NCBI RefSeq assembly: GCF_004361735.1
Contig: NZ_SNVV01000001.1
Location: 1-64,000, forward strand
Origin: Azoarcus indigens
Lineage (GTDB): Bacteria > Pseudomonadota > Gammaproteobacteria > Burkholderiales > Rhodocyclaceae
Reading direction: 5' to 3'
Length of the DNA stretch: 64,000 nt
Shown here: in pieces, positions 47,806 to 57,538 of the stretch
Numbering within the stretch: the stretch's first letter is position 1
How the letters are laid out: each line of letters begins with the position of its first letter
Notes under the pieces: generated by a model
The model's database searches: none
The model's input: only the letters and a program-made list of their open reading frames with translations
What the model was told of the DNA's origin: nothing
Position numbers and translations under genes: made by a program

Positions 47806-48936
47806 TCAATCCTCGTAGTAGTAGGGACTGCCGGGCGCCGTTGCAGCCCCCTCTTCCATTTCCATCTCTTCCCCGCCCGGCAGCATCCCCTCCAGGCGGC
47901 GGTTGCCATCGCTCACGCCGCCAGCAATGCCAAGACCTATCGCGGCCATCGCGCCGATGATGGTCCACAGGGTGTTCGGCCCCGACGGTTCCCCGTAGTC
48001 GTTGACGCCCATGTCGCCCGGCCAGAACAGCAATAGCAGCGAGCCGACGATGAAGAAAACGGCGCTGGCCATGACGCCCAACGGCGCCCCGCTGAGGCCG
48101 GCCACCACCGGCAGCGCGATCGCCAGCAGTACCCACTTGCCGCTGCGGTTGAGGTCATGCAAGCGCAGCACGCTGACGCGCAGCGCCATCCATACCGTCA
48201 GCAGCGCGCCAATGAGGATCGCCGCCAGCATCGCCGTGCCCTGCCCCAGCACTGCGGCCAGCAGCGCGCCGGCGACCAGCGGCACGTAGGCCGGAAAGGA
48301 ATAGGCGAGATAACGCAGGCGGCCCACCCGGCCTTCCAGCGACAAGGAGAACGCGGCCGGGGTCGAGAAGCCGTCCGGGCTGTCGTCCTTCCCCGCCCTC
48401 GACAAGGGCCCCAGGGGCCCGGCAGCTGCGGCGCTGCGGGCAGGGGCCGCTACGGTGCCCACAGCCTGCGTCTGCGCGGCCAGCATGCGGGGCATGTCCA
48501 CGCCGCACGCGCGGCACAGGTTGCGCCTGGGTTGGGCTGCGCCGCAGGACGGGCAGTTCATCATCTCCAGTGCCGGCTCATCCAGCGCCAGCACTGTGGC
48601 CGGTGGTGTGGCCGCCCCCGCGGCCTGCTGCACGGGCTCCCGTGCAATTGCCGCGGCTACCGCCACTCCCGATGCGGCCTCCCCGGGCACCTGCTTACCC
48701 TGGCCGGCACTCGCCTCCACCCTGGCTTCGGCCCCCGCCTGCCGCAGCGCCTGCAGATAGCGCGGCGCCTTGGTCGCCTCCAGGTTGCGCCGGACCACGG
48801 TCTCCTTGCCCGCCAGCAGCGGCAGGATCTTCTCCTCCGGCAGCCCCATCAGGCGGGAAAGTGCCTGTGCCACGTCAGCAGCAGCATGACCCGGCAGGAT
48901 GCTGCCGGTAAGGATGAGATTGACGCCGGAGTCCAT
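47806..48936 (-). CDS. DUF805 membrane protein with N-terminal helical domain and zinc ribbon
   Basis: The 376-residue protein has three parts. An N-terminal domain (about 1-75) reads like a small helical ligand or L7/L12-fold domain. A zinc ribbon follows at about 127-146 (MNCPSCG...NLCRACG). The C-terminal DUF805 membrane domain (about 190-345) has GRVGRLRYLAYSF, RLHDLNRSGKWVLL, and an end rich in Glu and Tyr. DUF805 proteins are common inner-membrane proteins of unknown role. The ATG at 48936 follows GAAGGGC. Confidence 0.85.
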   Translation of the reverse strand: MDSGVNLILTGSILPGHAAADVAQALSRLMGLPEEKILPLLAGKETVVRRNLEATKAPRYLQALRQAGAEARVEASAGQGKQVPGEAASGVAVAAAIAREPVQQAAGAATPPATVLALDEPALEMMNCPSCGAAQPRRNLCRACGVDMPRMLAAQTQAVGTVAAPARSAAAAGPLGPLSRAGKDDSPDGFSTPAAFSLSLEGRVGRLRYLAYSFPAYVPLVAGALLAAVLGQGTAMLAAILIGALLTVWMALRVSVLRLHDLNRSGKWVLLAIALPVVAGLSGAPLGVMASAVFFIVGSLLLLFWPGDMGVNDYGEPSGPNTLWTIIGAMAAIGLGIAGGVSDGNRRLEGMLPGGEEMEMEEGAATAPGSPYYYED

Positions 48937-49094
48937 CGACGATGCCCTTCGCATTGATCGCCGGCGATTCTAGCGGCAGCCAGTTACATCGTGTTGCGTG
49001 TTCGACACAAAGCCGTCTGCGGCCCGCGATGGGCCGCTCGACGGCGCTCGCGTTACCATCCGCCCCCTGAGCCCGAAAACCAAGGAACAAAGGG

Positions 49095-50450
49095 ATGAAG
49101 ACCTTCGACTATCTCGTCATCGGCGGCGGCAGCGGCGGCGTGGCCACCGCGCGCCGGGCGGCCGAATACGGCGCCCGGGTGGCACTGATCGAGGCCGGCC
49201 GCCTGGGCGGCACCTGCGTGAACGTGGGCTGTGTGCCGAAGAAGGTGATGTGGTACGCCGCCAACATCGCCCACTCGCTGGAAGACGCCGCCGGCTATGG
49301 CTTCACCCTCGCTGGCCATGACTTCGACTGGCCGACGCTGAAACAGCGCCGCGACGCCTATGTGCAGCGCCTGAACGGCATCTACGACGGCATGCTGGAG
49401 AAGGCCGGTGTCGAGGTGATACGCGGCTTCGGCCGCTTCGTGGACAAGGACACGGTGGAAGTGGACGGCCAGCGCTACAGCGCGCCGCACATCGTCATCG
49501 CCACCGGCGGCCGCCCCGTGGTTCCGGAAACGCCCGGCGCCGAGCTAGGCATCACCTCCGACGGCTTCTTCGAACTCGAACGGCTGCCCAGGCGGGTGGC
49601 GGTGGTCGGCAGCGGCTACATTGCGGTGGAACTGGCCGGCGTGCTGCGCGCACTGGGCAGCGAGGTCGACCTGCTGGTGCGCGGCGAGGTGCTGCTGCGG
49701 CCCTTCGACGGCCTGCTTCGTGAAGAACTCGTCACCCACATGCGGGATGCCGGCATCCAGCTCTGCTTCCGCCACCAGGTGCGCAGCCTGGCGCGGCAGC
49801 AGGATGGCAGCATCCGCATCGACGGCGAGGATGGCGACGGCAAGCCGGTGCAGCGCATGGCCGACACGGTGATCTGGGCGATAGGCCGCGAAGCCGCCAC
49901 CGACGGCCTCAACCTTGCCGCCGCCGGCCTCAACGCCGGCAAGCACGGCGTGCTGGAGACAGACGAGTACCAGAACACCGCCGTGCCCGGCATCTACGCC
50001 ATCGGCGACATCGTCGGCAAGGCGGAGCTGACACCCGTGGCCATAGGCGCCGGCCGCAAGCTGGCCGCCCGCCTGTTCCGCGATCAGCCCGACAGCAAGC
50101 AGAACTACGACCTCATCCCCACCGTGGTCTTCACCCACCCGCCCATAGGCACCATCGGCCTGACTGAGGAAGCCGCGCGGGAGCGCCACGGCGAGGCGGT
50201 CAAGGTCTACAGCGCCCGCTTCACCGGCATGTACAACGCGCTGACCGAGCACAAGCCGCGCACCGCGATGAAGCTGGTCTGCGTGGGCAAGGAAGAGAAG
50301 GTGGTCGGTTGCCACATCATCGGCACCGGCGCCGATGAAATGCTGCAAGGCTTCGCCGTCGCCATCGGCATGGGCGCGACCAAGGCGGATTTCGACGCCA
50401 CCGTCGCCATCCATCCGACCGCGGCCGAGGAGCTGGTGACCTTGCGCTGA
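49095..50450 (+). CDS. gor: Glutathione-disulfide reductase
   Basis: Gor reduces oxidised glutathione with NADPH. The 451-residue FAD enzyme shows [18 protein letters not shown], the redox-active disulfide Cys41/Cys46 in [13 protein letters not shown], the NAD(P) motif [31 protein letters not shown], and the catalytic His in IHPTAAEE at the C-terminus. It is followed by the convergent arfB. Confidence 0.95.
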   Translation: MKTFDYLVIGGGSGGVATARRAAEYGARVALIEAGRLGGTCVNVGCVPKKVMWYAANIAHSLEDAAGYGFTLAGHDFDWPTLKQRRDAYVQRLNGIYDGMLEKAGVEVIRGFGRFVDKDTVEVDGQRYSAPHIVIATGGRPVVPETPGAELGITSDGFFELERLPRRVAVVGSGYIAVELAGVLRALGSEVDLLVRGEVLLRPFDGLLREELVTHMRDAGIQLCFRHQVRSLARQQDGSIRIDGEDGDGKPVQRMADTVIWAIGREAATDGLNLAAAGLNAGKHGVLETDEYQNTAVPGIYAIGDIVGKAELTPVAIGAGRKLAARLFRDQPDSKQNYDLIPTVVFTHPPIGTIGLTEEAARERHGEAVKVYSARFTGMYNALTEHKPRTAMKLVCVGKEEKVVGCHIIGTGADEMLQGFAVAIGMGATKADFDATVAIHPTAAEELVTLR

Positions 50451-50496
50451 GGCGGCGCGGGCAAGCCCTGCGGCGCGGTCCCCGGACGGCGCCGCA

Positions 50497-50925
50497 TCAT
50501 TCCCGCAGCTTGCCGCGCCCGGCCTTGATCTCGCCGCGCTGGCGCTTGCCCTCCAGGCGCCGGCGCTGCGACCCCAGGGTCGGCTTGGTCGGCCGCCGGC
50601 GCTTGGGCACATGCGCCGCCATCGCCACCAACTCCGCCAGCCGCCGCAGCGCTTCCTGGCGATTGGCTTCACGGCTGCGGCTATCGCCCACCTTGATCAC
50701 CACCACACCGGCGCTGCTGATGCGCTGGTCGCCCAGCGCCAGCAGCTGCGCCTTCACCGCCTCCGGCAAGGACGAGGCGGCGACATCGAAACGCAGGTGG
50801 ATGGCACTGGAAACCTTGTTCACGTTCTGGCCACCCGGCCCCTGGGCCCGGATCGCGTCCATCACGATCTCCGCCAGCGGAATCGCCAGCCCCGGCTTCA
50901 CCACCAGCTTGTCTTCGCCCTCCAT
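50497..50925 (-). CDS. arfB: Alternative ribosome-rescue factor ArfB (YaeJ)
   Basis: ArfB hydrolyses peptidyl-tRNA on ribosomes stalled without a stop codon. The 142 residues have the catalytic GGQ at residues 31-33 in GPGGQNVNKVSSAIHLRFD, and the basic C-terminal tail (KRRRPTKPTLGSQRRRLEGK) that enters the empty mRNA channel. It is monocistronic. Confidence 0.96.
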   Translation of the reverse strand: MEGEDKLVVKPGLAIPLAEIVMDAIRAQGPGGQNVNKVSSAIHLRFDVAASSLPEAVKAQLLALGDQRISSAGVVVIKVGDSRSREANRQEALRRLAELVAMAAHVPKRRRPTKPTLGSQRRRLEGKRQRGEIKAGRGKLRE

Positions 50926-51055
50926 CCACTCCCCTTCATTTCGCCACGTACAAGGCCAGCATGATGCCGCGCCCGGCGCGCCAGGGCGACCTCGCAGCGA
51001 GGCTGGTAAAGTTGCGCGGATCGAACCCCCCCCCCAGCGCTACAAGGAAACAAAA

Positions 51056-51679
51056 ATGCCTGCGACCCGCTTCCGCCGCTTCAGCGCCCCCCTGCTCATC
51101 GCCGCCTCGCTCAGCCTCTCCGGCTGCGGCTACAACGACTTCCAGCGCCTGGACGAACAGAGCAAGGCCGCCTGGAGCGAGGTGCTGAACCAGTACCAGC
51201 GCCGCGCGGACCTCATCCCCAACATCGTCAACACGGTCAAGGGCGAGGCCAACTTCGAGCAGGAAACCCTGGCCCGGGTGGTGGAGGCCCGCTCCCGCGC
51301 CACCGCCATCCAGGTGACGCCGGAAACGCTGAACGATCCGCAGGCCATGGAGCGCTTCCAGCAGGCCCAGGGCCAGCTCGGCAGCGCCCTCTCCCGCCTG
51401 CTGGCGGTGTCGGAGAACTATCCCAACCTGAAGGCCAACCAGGGCTTCCAGGATCTGCGGGTGCAGTTGGAAGGCACCGAGAACCGCATCACCGTGGCGC
51501 GCAACAAGTACATCCAGACGGTGCAGGAATACAACGTGCTGGCGCGCAGCTTTCCCACCAACCTGACGGCCATGGTGTTCAGCTACCAGCCCAAGGCGAA
51601 CTTCAGCGTCGCCAACGAAGCCGAGATCTCCCGCCCGCCCACGGTGGATTTCGGCGGCCAGCAGCAGCCCACGCGCTGA
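51056..51679 (+). CDS. LemA family lipoprotein
   Basis: The 207-residue product has a lipoprotein signal peptide (lipobox LSGC, Cys24) and a LemA helical domain (YNDFQRLDEQSKAAWSEV, YQRRADLIPNIVNTVKGEAN, NPNL-like YPNLKANQGFQ, LEGTENRITVARNKY). The function of LemA proteins is poorly known, but they commonly sit beside TPM-domain genes as here. The ATG at 51056 is preceded by AAGGAAA. Confidence 0.93.
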   Translation: MPATRFRRFSAPLLIAASLSLSGCGYNDFQRLDEQSKAAWSEVLNQYQRRADLIPNIVNTVKGEANFEQETLARVVEARSRATAIQVTPETLNDPQAMERFQQAQGQLGSALSRLLAVSENYPNLKANQGFQDLRVQLEGTENRITVARNKYIQTVQEYNVLARSFPTNLTAMVFSYQPKANFSVANEAEISRPPTVDFGGQQQPTR

Positions 51680-51691
51680 TCCCGGCCGGCC

Positions 51692-52603
51692 ATGAGCCTT
51701 ACCCGCTTCAGCCTGCCCGCCCTGCGCCACGGCTTCACCCTGCTGCTTCTGCTGTGTGCCGTCGCCGTGCCCCGGCTGGCCGGCGCACAGGCGCTGCAGG
51801 CGGTGCCCGCGCTCAGTGCGCGGGTGATCGACCAGACCGCAACGCTGAGCGCGCCGCAGCGCCAGGCGCTGGAGGAAAAGCTGGCCGCTTTCGAACACGA
51901 GCGCGGCAGCCAGATCGTGGTGCTGCTAGTACCCACCACCGCGCCCGAGGACATTGCCGCCTATGCCTTCCGCGTCGCCGACAGCTGGAAGATAGGCCGC
52001 AAGGAGGTGGGTGATGGCCTGCTGCTGCTGGTGGCGAAGAACGACCGCAAGGTTCGTATCGAAGTCGCACGCGCGCTGGAAGGCGCAGTGCCGGATCTGG
52101 CCGCCCATCGCATCATCGACCGCTACATCACCCCGGCCTTCCGCCAGGGCGACTTCGCCGGCGGCATCACCGCCGGCGTGGATGCGCTGACCGCGTTGAT
52201 ACGCGGCGAGGAACTGCCGCTGCCCGCCCGCGGCGCAGCGGCGGCCGACGACGGCGCATCGCTGGAAGACCTCGCTGTCTTCCTCTTCGTCGGCGTCCCG
52301 GTGGTGGGCGCCGTCTTGAACGCCGTGCTCGGCCGCAAACTCGGCAGCATGGCGACCGCCGGCGGCGCCGGCCTGCTCGCCCAGCTGTTCACCGGCAGCC
52401 TGATCATGGCCGGAGTCGCCGCGGCGATCGCGCTGGTGCTGGCGCTCGCCATGGGCGGCAGCGGCGGCGGGCGGGGCGGCGGAGGCGGCATCGGCGGTGG
52501 TCCCATCATCTGGGGCGGCGGCGGTCGCCGCAGCGGGGGCGGCGGTTTCCGCTCCGGCGGCGGTGGCAGCTTCGGTGGCGGCGGCGCCTCGGGGGGCTGG
52601 TGA
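51692..52603 (+). CDS. TPM-domain membrane protein (YgcG type)
   Basis: The 303-residue product has a signal peptide (about 1-30), a periplasmic TPM domain (about 40-180: ARVIDQTATLSAPQRQALEE, GSQIVVLLVPTT, DGLLLLVAKNDRKVRIEV), two hydrophobic segments, and a C-terminal tail composed almost only of Gly, Ser, Arg and Phe. It starts 12 bp after lemA and is followed immediately by a second TPM gene. The module has been linked in some bacteria to membrane-protein quality control, but its role is open. Confidence 0.92.
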   Translation: MSLTRFSLPALRHGFTLLLLLCAVAVPRLAGAQALQAVPALSARVIDQTATLSAPQRQALEEKLAAFEHERGSQIVVLLVPTTAPEDIAAYAFRVADSWKIGRKEVGDGLLLLVAKNDRKVRIEVARALEGAVPDLAAHRIIDRYITPAFRQGDFAGGITAGVDALTALIRGEELPLPARGAAAADDGASLEDLAVFLFVGVPVVGAVLNAVLGRKLGSMATAGGAGLLAQLFTGSLIMAGVAAAIALVLALAMGGSGGGRGGGGGIGGGPIIWGGGGRRSGGGGFRSGGGGSFGGGGASGGW

Positions 52604-52604
52604 C

Positions 52605-53141
52605 ATGAATACCGTCATCCGTTTCCTGCGCCACCTGTGGGCCGACGCCGGCGATGTACGCCGCAAGCTGGACAGCGCCGCGCTGCAGCGGCTGGAACAG
52701 CTGGTAACGGACAGCGAGGCCCGCCACAGTGGAGAAATCTGCCTGTGCGTGGAAGCCGCGCTGCCGCTCAGCTACCTGTGGCGCCAGTTCCACCAGCGCC
52801 TGCCGGTGGAAGAGATCGTGCACCAGCGCGCCCTGAGCCAGTTCGGCAAGCTGCGGGTGTGGGACACCGAGCACAACAATGGCGTGCTGATCTACCTGCA
52901 GCTCACCGAGCACCGCATCGAGATCATCGCCGATCGCGGCCTCGCCCACCGCTTGGCGGCCGACACCTGGCAGGCGGCAGTGGTGGCGATGCGGCCCGCG
53001 CTGCAGGCCGGCCAGCTGGAGCAGGCGCTGGCGAGCGCGGTAAAGGCCGTCGGCAGTGCGCTGGAAGTCCATTTTCCGCTCGACCCGGCCACGCCCCGGG
53101 ATGACCTGGACGAGCTGCCGAACCGGCCAGTGGTGCAATAG
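52605..53141 (+). CDS. TPM-domain protein, soluble type
   Basis: The 178-residue product is a second TPM-domain protein without a signal peptide. It shows [57 protein letters not shown]. It starts right after the stop of the preceding TPM gene, so the lemA-TPM-TPM trio is one operon. Confidence 0.9.
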   Translation: MNTVIRFLRHLWADAGDVRRKLDSAALQRLEQLVTDSEARHSGEICLCVEAALPLSYLWRQFHQRLPVEEIVHQRALSQFGKLRVWDTEHNNGVLIYLQLTEHRIEIIADRGLAHRLAADTWQAAVVAMRPALQAGQLEQALASAVKAVGSALEVHFPLDPATPRDDLDELPNRPVVQ

Positions 53142-53276
53142 CCCCTTCACGCCGCGCCACCCCGCACGGCGCGGGAGGCGGCCACCGCCGGAACCGCCAC
53201 CGCCCCGGCCAGTCTGTACAACATCGGCCCCCGGTTCGCGGGTGCCTCCTCCAAACAAGAAAGACACGCCCCCAAT

Positions 53277-54272
53277 ATGACCCCGCTCACTACCCCGCTT
53301 TCCATCCTGGATCTCGCTCCCGTGGCCGAAGGCAGCACACCGGCCCAAGCCTTGCGCAACAGCCGCGAACTCGCCCGCCTGGCAGAGAAGCTGGGCTACC
53401 AGCGCTTCTGGTTGGCGGAGCACCACAACATGGTGGGCGTCGCCAGCGCCGCCACCGCGGTCGCCATCGGCTATGTGGCCGAAGGCACCTCGACGATACG
53501 GGTGGGCGCCGGCGGCATCATGCTGCCCAACCACGCGCCGCTGGTGATCGCCGAGCAGTTCGGCACCCTGGCCGCGCTCTACCCCGGCCGCATCGACCTC
53601 GGCCTGGGCCGCGCGCCCGGCACCGACCAGCGCACCGCCCGCGCCCTGCGCCGCAACCTGATGGACAGCGCGGACACCTTCCCGGACGACGTCGTCGAGT
53701 TGCAGTCCTACTTCCGCCCGGCGGAGCCCGGGCAGGCGGTGCGCGCGGTGCCCGGCGAAGGCCTGGAGGTACCGCTATGGCTGCTGGGCTCCAGCCTGTT
53801 CAGCGCCCAGCTGGCCGCCGGCCTGGGCCTGCCCTTCGCCTTCGCCTCCCACTTCGCGCCGCGCTTCATGGAAGCGGCCATCGACGTCTACCGCCGCCAG
53901 TTTCGCCCCTCCGCCGTGCTGGAGCAGCCTTATGTGATGCTGGGCCTGAACGCGGTCGCCGCCGATAGCGACGAAGAAGCAGCCTATCTCTTCACCTCGC
54001 TGCAGCAGCGCTTCGCCAGCCTGGCCCGGGGCAATCCCGGCCCGCTGCAGGCGCCGGTGGAGAGCATGGAGGGCCAGTGGACGCCGGCCGAGCGCGCCTT
54101 CGCCGAATCCTCGCTGGCCTGCTCGGTGGTCGGCTCCCGCGCCACGGTGGCCGAGGGCCTGCGCCGCTTCGTTGCCGACACCGGCGCCGACGAACTGATG
54201 GTCACCGGCCAGATCTTTGACCAGACCGCCCGCCTGCGCTCCTTTGAACTTGTCGCCCAGGCCAGGGACTGA
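53277..54272 (+). CDS. LLM-class flavin-dependent oxidoreductase (luciferase-like monooxygenase)
   Basis: The 331-residue protein is of the MsnO8/YhbW-like group. Landmarks are [77 protein letters not shown] and [20 protein letters not shown]. It would bind FMN/FMNH2; the substrate is unknown. It stands alone upstream of the FliA-type promoter. Confidence 0.92.
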   Translation: MTPLTTPLSILDLAPVAEGSTPAQALRNSRELARLAEKLGYQRFWLAEHHNMVGVASAATAVAIGYVAEGTSTIRVGAGGIMLPNHAPLVIAEQFGTLAALYPGRIDLGLGRAPGTDQRTARALRRNLMDSADTFPDDVVELQSYFRPAEPGQAVRAVPGEGLEVPLWLLGSSLFSAQLAAGLGLPFAFASHFAPRFMEAAIDVYRRQFRPSAVLEQPYVMLGLNAVAADSDEEAAYLFTSLQQRFASLARGNPGPLQAPVESMEGQWTPAERAFAESSLACSVVGSRATVAEGLRRFVADTGADELMVTGQIFDQTARLRSFELVAQARD

Positions 54273-54384
54273 AGAAACAAGCCCGCCGCCATTCGCCGCG
54301 CGGGCAGGACGAGGCGGCACACCGGGCGAGAAGCGGCGCGGGCCGGGCACGCTGCCTGCTGTATCAGAACGGCCAAAGCTCTTC

Positions 54385-54411
54385 TAAAGTTTTGCCTGAG
54401 GCTGCCGTTAA
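54385..54411 (+). promoter_or_regulatory. FliA (sigma-28) promoter of the DUF5610 gene
   Basis: TAAAGTTT (54385-54392), 11 bp, GCCGTTAA (54404-54411). The match to the enterobacterial sigma-28 consensus TAAAGTTT-N11-GCCGATAA is 15 of 16. It ends 35 bp before the start codon. This would place the gene in the late flagellar class. Confidence 0.8.
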
Positions 54412-54446
54412 TACAGCCTTGCCACCCCAGGGACAGGAGAATCGCC

Positions 54447-55139
54447 ATGGCCATTCCCTCCAGCACCTCGGTAACCAACCGCAGCGCCACCGTACAGACG
54501 CAGGACAGCCAGACCGAGGCCACCAAGCCGGATGCCGGCAAGACTGAAAGCGCCCAGGCCTCCACTACCGGGTCCATACGCGCCGAGGTCAAGAGCCAGC
54601 TCAACATCCAGATCATCCAGGCCTCGCTCGAGGTCTCCATCAACGCCGGCAACGACAGTCAGGCGCTGCTCTTCCGCAGCGCCATCGACAATCTGAACGA
54701 AGTGCTGGCGCCGGAACTGGGCGAAAACGCGATCCAGAACGCCGCCAAGCAGCAGGACAACTCGCCGGAAGCCACCGCCGACCGCATCCTGAAGTTCGCC
54801 ACCGGCATGTTCGATGCCTACGCCGCCCAGCATCCGGACAAGGACAGGGAGACCCTGGCCAACGACTTCGTCGACCTCATCCGCGGCGGTTTCGAGAAGG
54901 GCTTCAAGGAAGCGGCCGACATCCTCGACGGCCTCGGCGTGCTGCAAGGCGATGTCGAAAGCGGCATCAACAAGACCTACGACTTGGTGCAGAAAGGCCT
55001 GGACGACTTCCTGACCTCGCTGCTGCCGAAGAAGGAAAGCGAAGAAGGGACGGAAGGCGGTGGCAGTGCCAGCTCGCCGGCCAGCGGCACCACCTCGACC
55101 GGCACGACGGCTTCAGGCCGTCCCACCGTCAAGGGCTAA
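54447..55139 (+). CDS. DUF5610 domain protein, predicted flagellar-class gene
   Basis: The 230-residue protein has no signal peptide, a Ser/Thr/Gln-rich N-terminal 45 residues, a helical central domain (about 48-200), and a low-complexity Gly/Ser/Thr tail. The centre includes FATGMFDAYAAQHPDKD and ADILDGLGVLQGDVESGINK, which I recognise as the DUF5610 pattern. The function is unknown. AGGAGA lies before the ATG at 54447, and a near-perfect sigma-28 promoter precedes it. Such tails and composition recall secreted or filament-associated flagellar proteins, but that is inference. Confidence 0.85.
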   Translation: MAIPSSTSVTNRSATVQTQDSQTEATKPDAGKTESAQASTTGSIRAEVKSQLNIQIIQASLEVSINAGNDSQALLFRSAIDNLNEVLAPELGENAIQNAAKQQDNSPEATADRILKFATGMFDAYAAQHPDKDRETLANDFVDLIRGGFEKGFKEAADILDGLGVLQGDVESGINKTYDLVQKGLDDFLTSLLPKKESEEGTEGGGSASSPASGTTSTGTTASGRPTVKG

Positions 55140-55204
55140 GGCGGCTCGGGGCTGCGGGCCTCATGCTCTAGAATCGGGCCCTTCGTCCCTCCCGGCCCGG
55201 CCCG

Positions 55205-56122
55205 ATGACTCTTCCCACCGCGCGGCAGGCCAGCCGCCTGCCGCCGCTGCCCGCCATCCGCGCCTTCGAGGCCGCCGCCCGCCTCGGTTCCATAGAGCGT
55301 GCCAGCGAGGAGCTGGCGCTCACCGCCAGCGCGGTAGGCAAGCGCATCGCCAGCCTGGAGCAACTGCTGGGTGTGCGCCTGCTGGAACGGCATGCGCGCG
55401 GCGTCACCCCGACCGCTGCCGGGCTGGAGTACCAGGAGCAGGTGCGCACCGCGCTCGGCCTGCTCTCCGCCGCACCGCTGCACCGGCGCGACCCGGCGCG
55501 CCGCGTCCATCTGCCAGTGTGTTCCCCGCCCACCTTCGGTCGCGAGATCCTCGTTCCCCATCTCGGCAGCTTCCTGCAACAGGCGCCGCAGGTGGATGTG
55601 GAGATCGTGCTCTCCGTGCCCTACCTCGGCCTGCGCCAACCCGGTTCGGCGGTGGAAATCTGCGCCACGCGTGCGGGCGACGACAATCCCGACATCGTGC
55701 TGGACGACCCGCTCACCGTGGTCTGCAGCCCGGATTACGCCCGCCGCCACCAGTTGCAGGTGCCCGCCGACCTCTCGCGCGGGCCGCTGTTGCGCAGCCC
55801 GCCGGAGTCCTGGCTTCCCTGGTTCGCCGCCGCCGGGCTGGACTGGCCGGAGCCGGCCAGCGGTCCGCGCCTGGTCGACATGGGCATGACCATCTCCGCC
55901 GCCGCCTGCGGCCTGGGCGCCGCGCTGGTACGGCCCAGCCTGGCGTGGCGGGCGCTGCGCAGCGGCGAACTCATCGCCCCCTTCGATGTGCGCTGCACCC
56001 CGCTCACCCACTACGCCATCGCCTTCGACCCGCGCTACGAGGGCGATGCCGACGTACGCCATGCGGCACGCGAGTTCGCCGCCTGGCTGCGCGGCGTATG
56101 CGCCAGGCTGAGCAGCGGCTGA
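55205..56122 (+). CDS. LysR-family transcriptional regulator (GcvA type)
   Basis: The 305-residue LTTR has an N-terminal helix-turn-helix (LPPLPAIRAFEAAARLGSIE, ASEELALTASAVGKRIASLE) and a GcvA-like effector domain. It lies 146 bp before, and on the same strand as, the alpha-hydroxy-acid dehydrogenase gene, so it may regulate that enzyme. It is not divergent from its likely target, unlike most LTTRs. Confidence 0.9.
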   Translation: MTLPTARQASRLPPLPAIRAFEAAARLGSIERASEELALTASAVGKRIASLEQLLGVRLLERHARGVTPTAAGLEYQEQVRTALGLLSAAPLHRRDPARRVHLPVCSPPTFGREILVPHLGSFLQQAPQVDVEIVLSVPYLGLRQPGSAVEICATRAGDDNPDIVLDDPLTVVCSPDYARRHQLQVPADLSRGPLLRSPPESWLPWFAAAGLDWPEPASGPRLVDMGMTISAAACGLGAALVRPSLAWRALRSGELIAPFDVRCTPLTHYAIAFDPRYEGDADVRHAAREFAAWLRGVCARLSSG

Positions 56123-56268
56123 CCCCGGCTCTCGCACGCAAGCGGCGGACGGCGGCGGATGAAAAGTCAGACCGGACGTTTCTTCCGCCCTGCGCAGCGG
56201 CGCTTTCCACCCGCCGGGCGCTGGCGGCGGCTAGCATTGCGGGCAGCACCACACAGAAGGAGAACCCC

Positions 56269-57465
56269 GTGCCCACGCCCATCACCTGCAACGAAGACCT
56301 CCGCCAACTCGCCCGCCGCCGCGTTCCCAAGGCGATCTTCGACTATGTGGACCGGGGCTCCTACGACGAGACCACGCTGAACGCCAACCGCGCCGACCTA
56401 GAGGCCATCCGCCTGCGGCAGAAGGTGATGGTGGATGTGGACAACCGCCGGCTGGACACCACCCTGGTCGGCGAAGCGGCGCGCATCCCGGTCGCCATCG
56501 CCCCCACCGGCCTCACCGGGCTGATGCACGGCAGCGGCGAGATCCTCGCCGCCCGCGCCGCCCAGGCCTTCGGCGTGCCCTTCACGCTGTCCACCATGTC
56601 CATCTGCTCCATCGAACAGGTGCGCGCCGCGGTGGACCGGCCCTTCTGGTTCCAGCTCTATGTGATGCGCGACCGCGACTTCGTGCGCTCGCTGATCGCC
56701 CGCGCCCGCGAAGCCGGTTGCTCCGCGTTGATGCTCACCGCCGACCTGCAGATCCAGGGCCAGCGCCACCAGGACATCAAGAACGGCCTCTCGGTGCCGC
56801 CCCGCCTCACCCTCTCCAACGCCTTCGACATGGCGCGCAAGCTGCCCTGGCTGTGGCATGTGCTGCGCGGCCCCAGCCGCAGCTTCGGCAACCTGGAAGG
56901 CTTCGTGCGCGGCGCCCAGGGCACGCAGACGCTGGCGCAATGGGTGGGCGGCCAGTTCGATACCTCGCTGTCGTGGAAGGACGTGGGCTGGATACGCGAC
57001 CAATGGCCGGGCAAGCTTATCGTCAAGGGCATCATGGACCCGGACGACGCCCGCGAGGCGGTCGGCCAGGGCGCGGACGCCATCGTCGTCTCCAACCATG
57101 GCGGCCGCCAACTGGACGGCGCGCCCTCCACCATCGCCGCCCTGCCCGGCATCGTGGATGCGGTCGGCCACCGCACCGAGGTGCTGTTCGACGGCGGCGT
57201 GCGCAGCGGCCAGGACGTTTACAAAGCGATGGCGATCGGCGCCCGCGGCACCTTCATCGGCAAGGCCTTCCTCTACGGCCTGGGCGCCATGGGCCAGGCC
57301 GGCGTGAGCACCGCGCTGGAGCTGATCCGCAAGGAGTTGGACATCACCATGGCGCTGGGCGGCATCCGCGATGTCGCCCAGCTGGATCGGAGCGCGTTGT
57401 GGCAGCCCTCAGCAGAAAGCGCCAGCGCCGTGCCGGCGCCGGTGAACCTGCTGGACGCGGCCTGA
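56269..57465 (+). CDS. FMN-dependent alpha-hydroxy-acid dehydrogenase (LldD-like)
   Basis: The 398-residue enzyme oxidises L-lactate or a related 2-hydroxy acid to the 2-oxo acid. It shows the N-terminal DLRQLARRRVPKAIFDYVDR, PVAIAPTGLTGLMHG, FTLSTMSICSIEQV, FQLYVMRDRDFVRSLI, LIVKGIMDPDDA, the catalytic His in VVSNHGGRQLDGAPS, and FDGGVRSGQDVYKAMAIGA. It starts at a GTG with GAAGGAGA upstream. lldD is likely, but other hydroxy-acid oxidases cannot be excluded. Confidence 0.92.
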   Translation: MPTPITCNEDLRQLARRRVPKAIFDYVDRGSYDETTLNANRADLEAIRLRQKVMVDVDNRRLDTTLVGEAARIPVAIAPTGLTGLMHGSGEILAARAAQAFGVPFTLSTMSICSIEQVRAAVDRPFWFQLYVMRDRDFVRSLIARAREAGCSALMLTADLQIQGQRHQDIKNGLSVPPRLTLSNAFDMARKLPWLWHVLRGPSRSFGNLEGFVRGAQGTQTLAQWVGGQFDTSLSWKDVGWIRDQWPGKLIVKGIMDPDDAREAVGQGADAIVVSNHGGRQLDGAPSTIAALPGIVDAVGHRTEVLFDGGVRSGQDVYKAMAIGARGTFIGKAFLYGLGAMGQAGVSTALELIRKELDITMALGGIRDVAQLDRSALWQPSAESASAVPAPVNLLDAA

Positions 57466-57486
57466 TCCGCGCTGCCCCCGCTGCGA

Positions 57487-57509
57487 AACGGCGCCCCGGG
57501 GGCGCCGTT
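57487..57509. terminator. Hairpin between convergent genes
   Basis: AACGGCGCCCC (57487-57497) and GGGGCGCCGTT (57499-57509) are 11-bp inverted arms. They lie between the convergent hydroxy-acid dehydrogenase and the 135-aa gene and probably act as a bidirectional terminator. Confidence 0.6.
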
Positions 57510-57538
57510 CCCGTTTCAGCCGGGCATGAAGCACGGGG

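Noticed and set aside
55060-56268. Upstream extension of the hydroxy-acid dehydrogenase frame
   Set aside because: It runs through the LysR gene in another frame; the GTG at 56269 has a ribosome-binding site and gives the family N-terminus.
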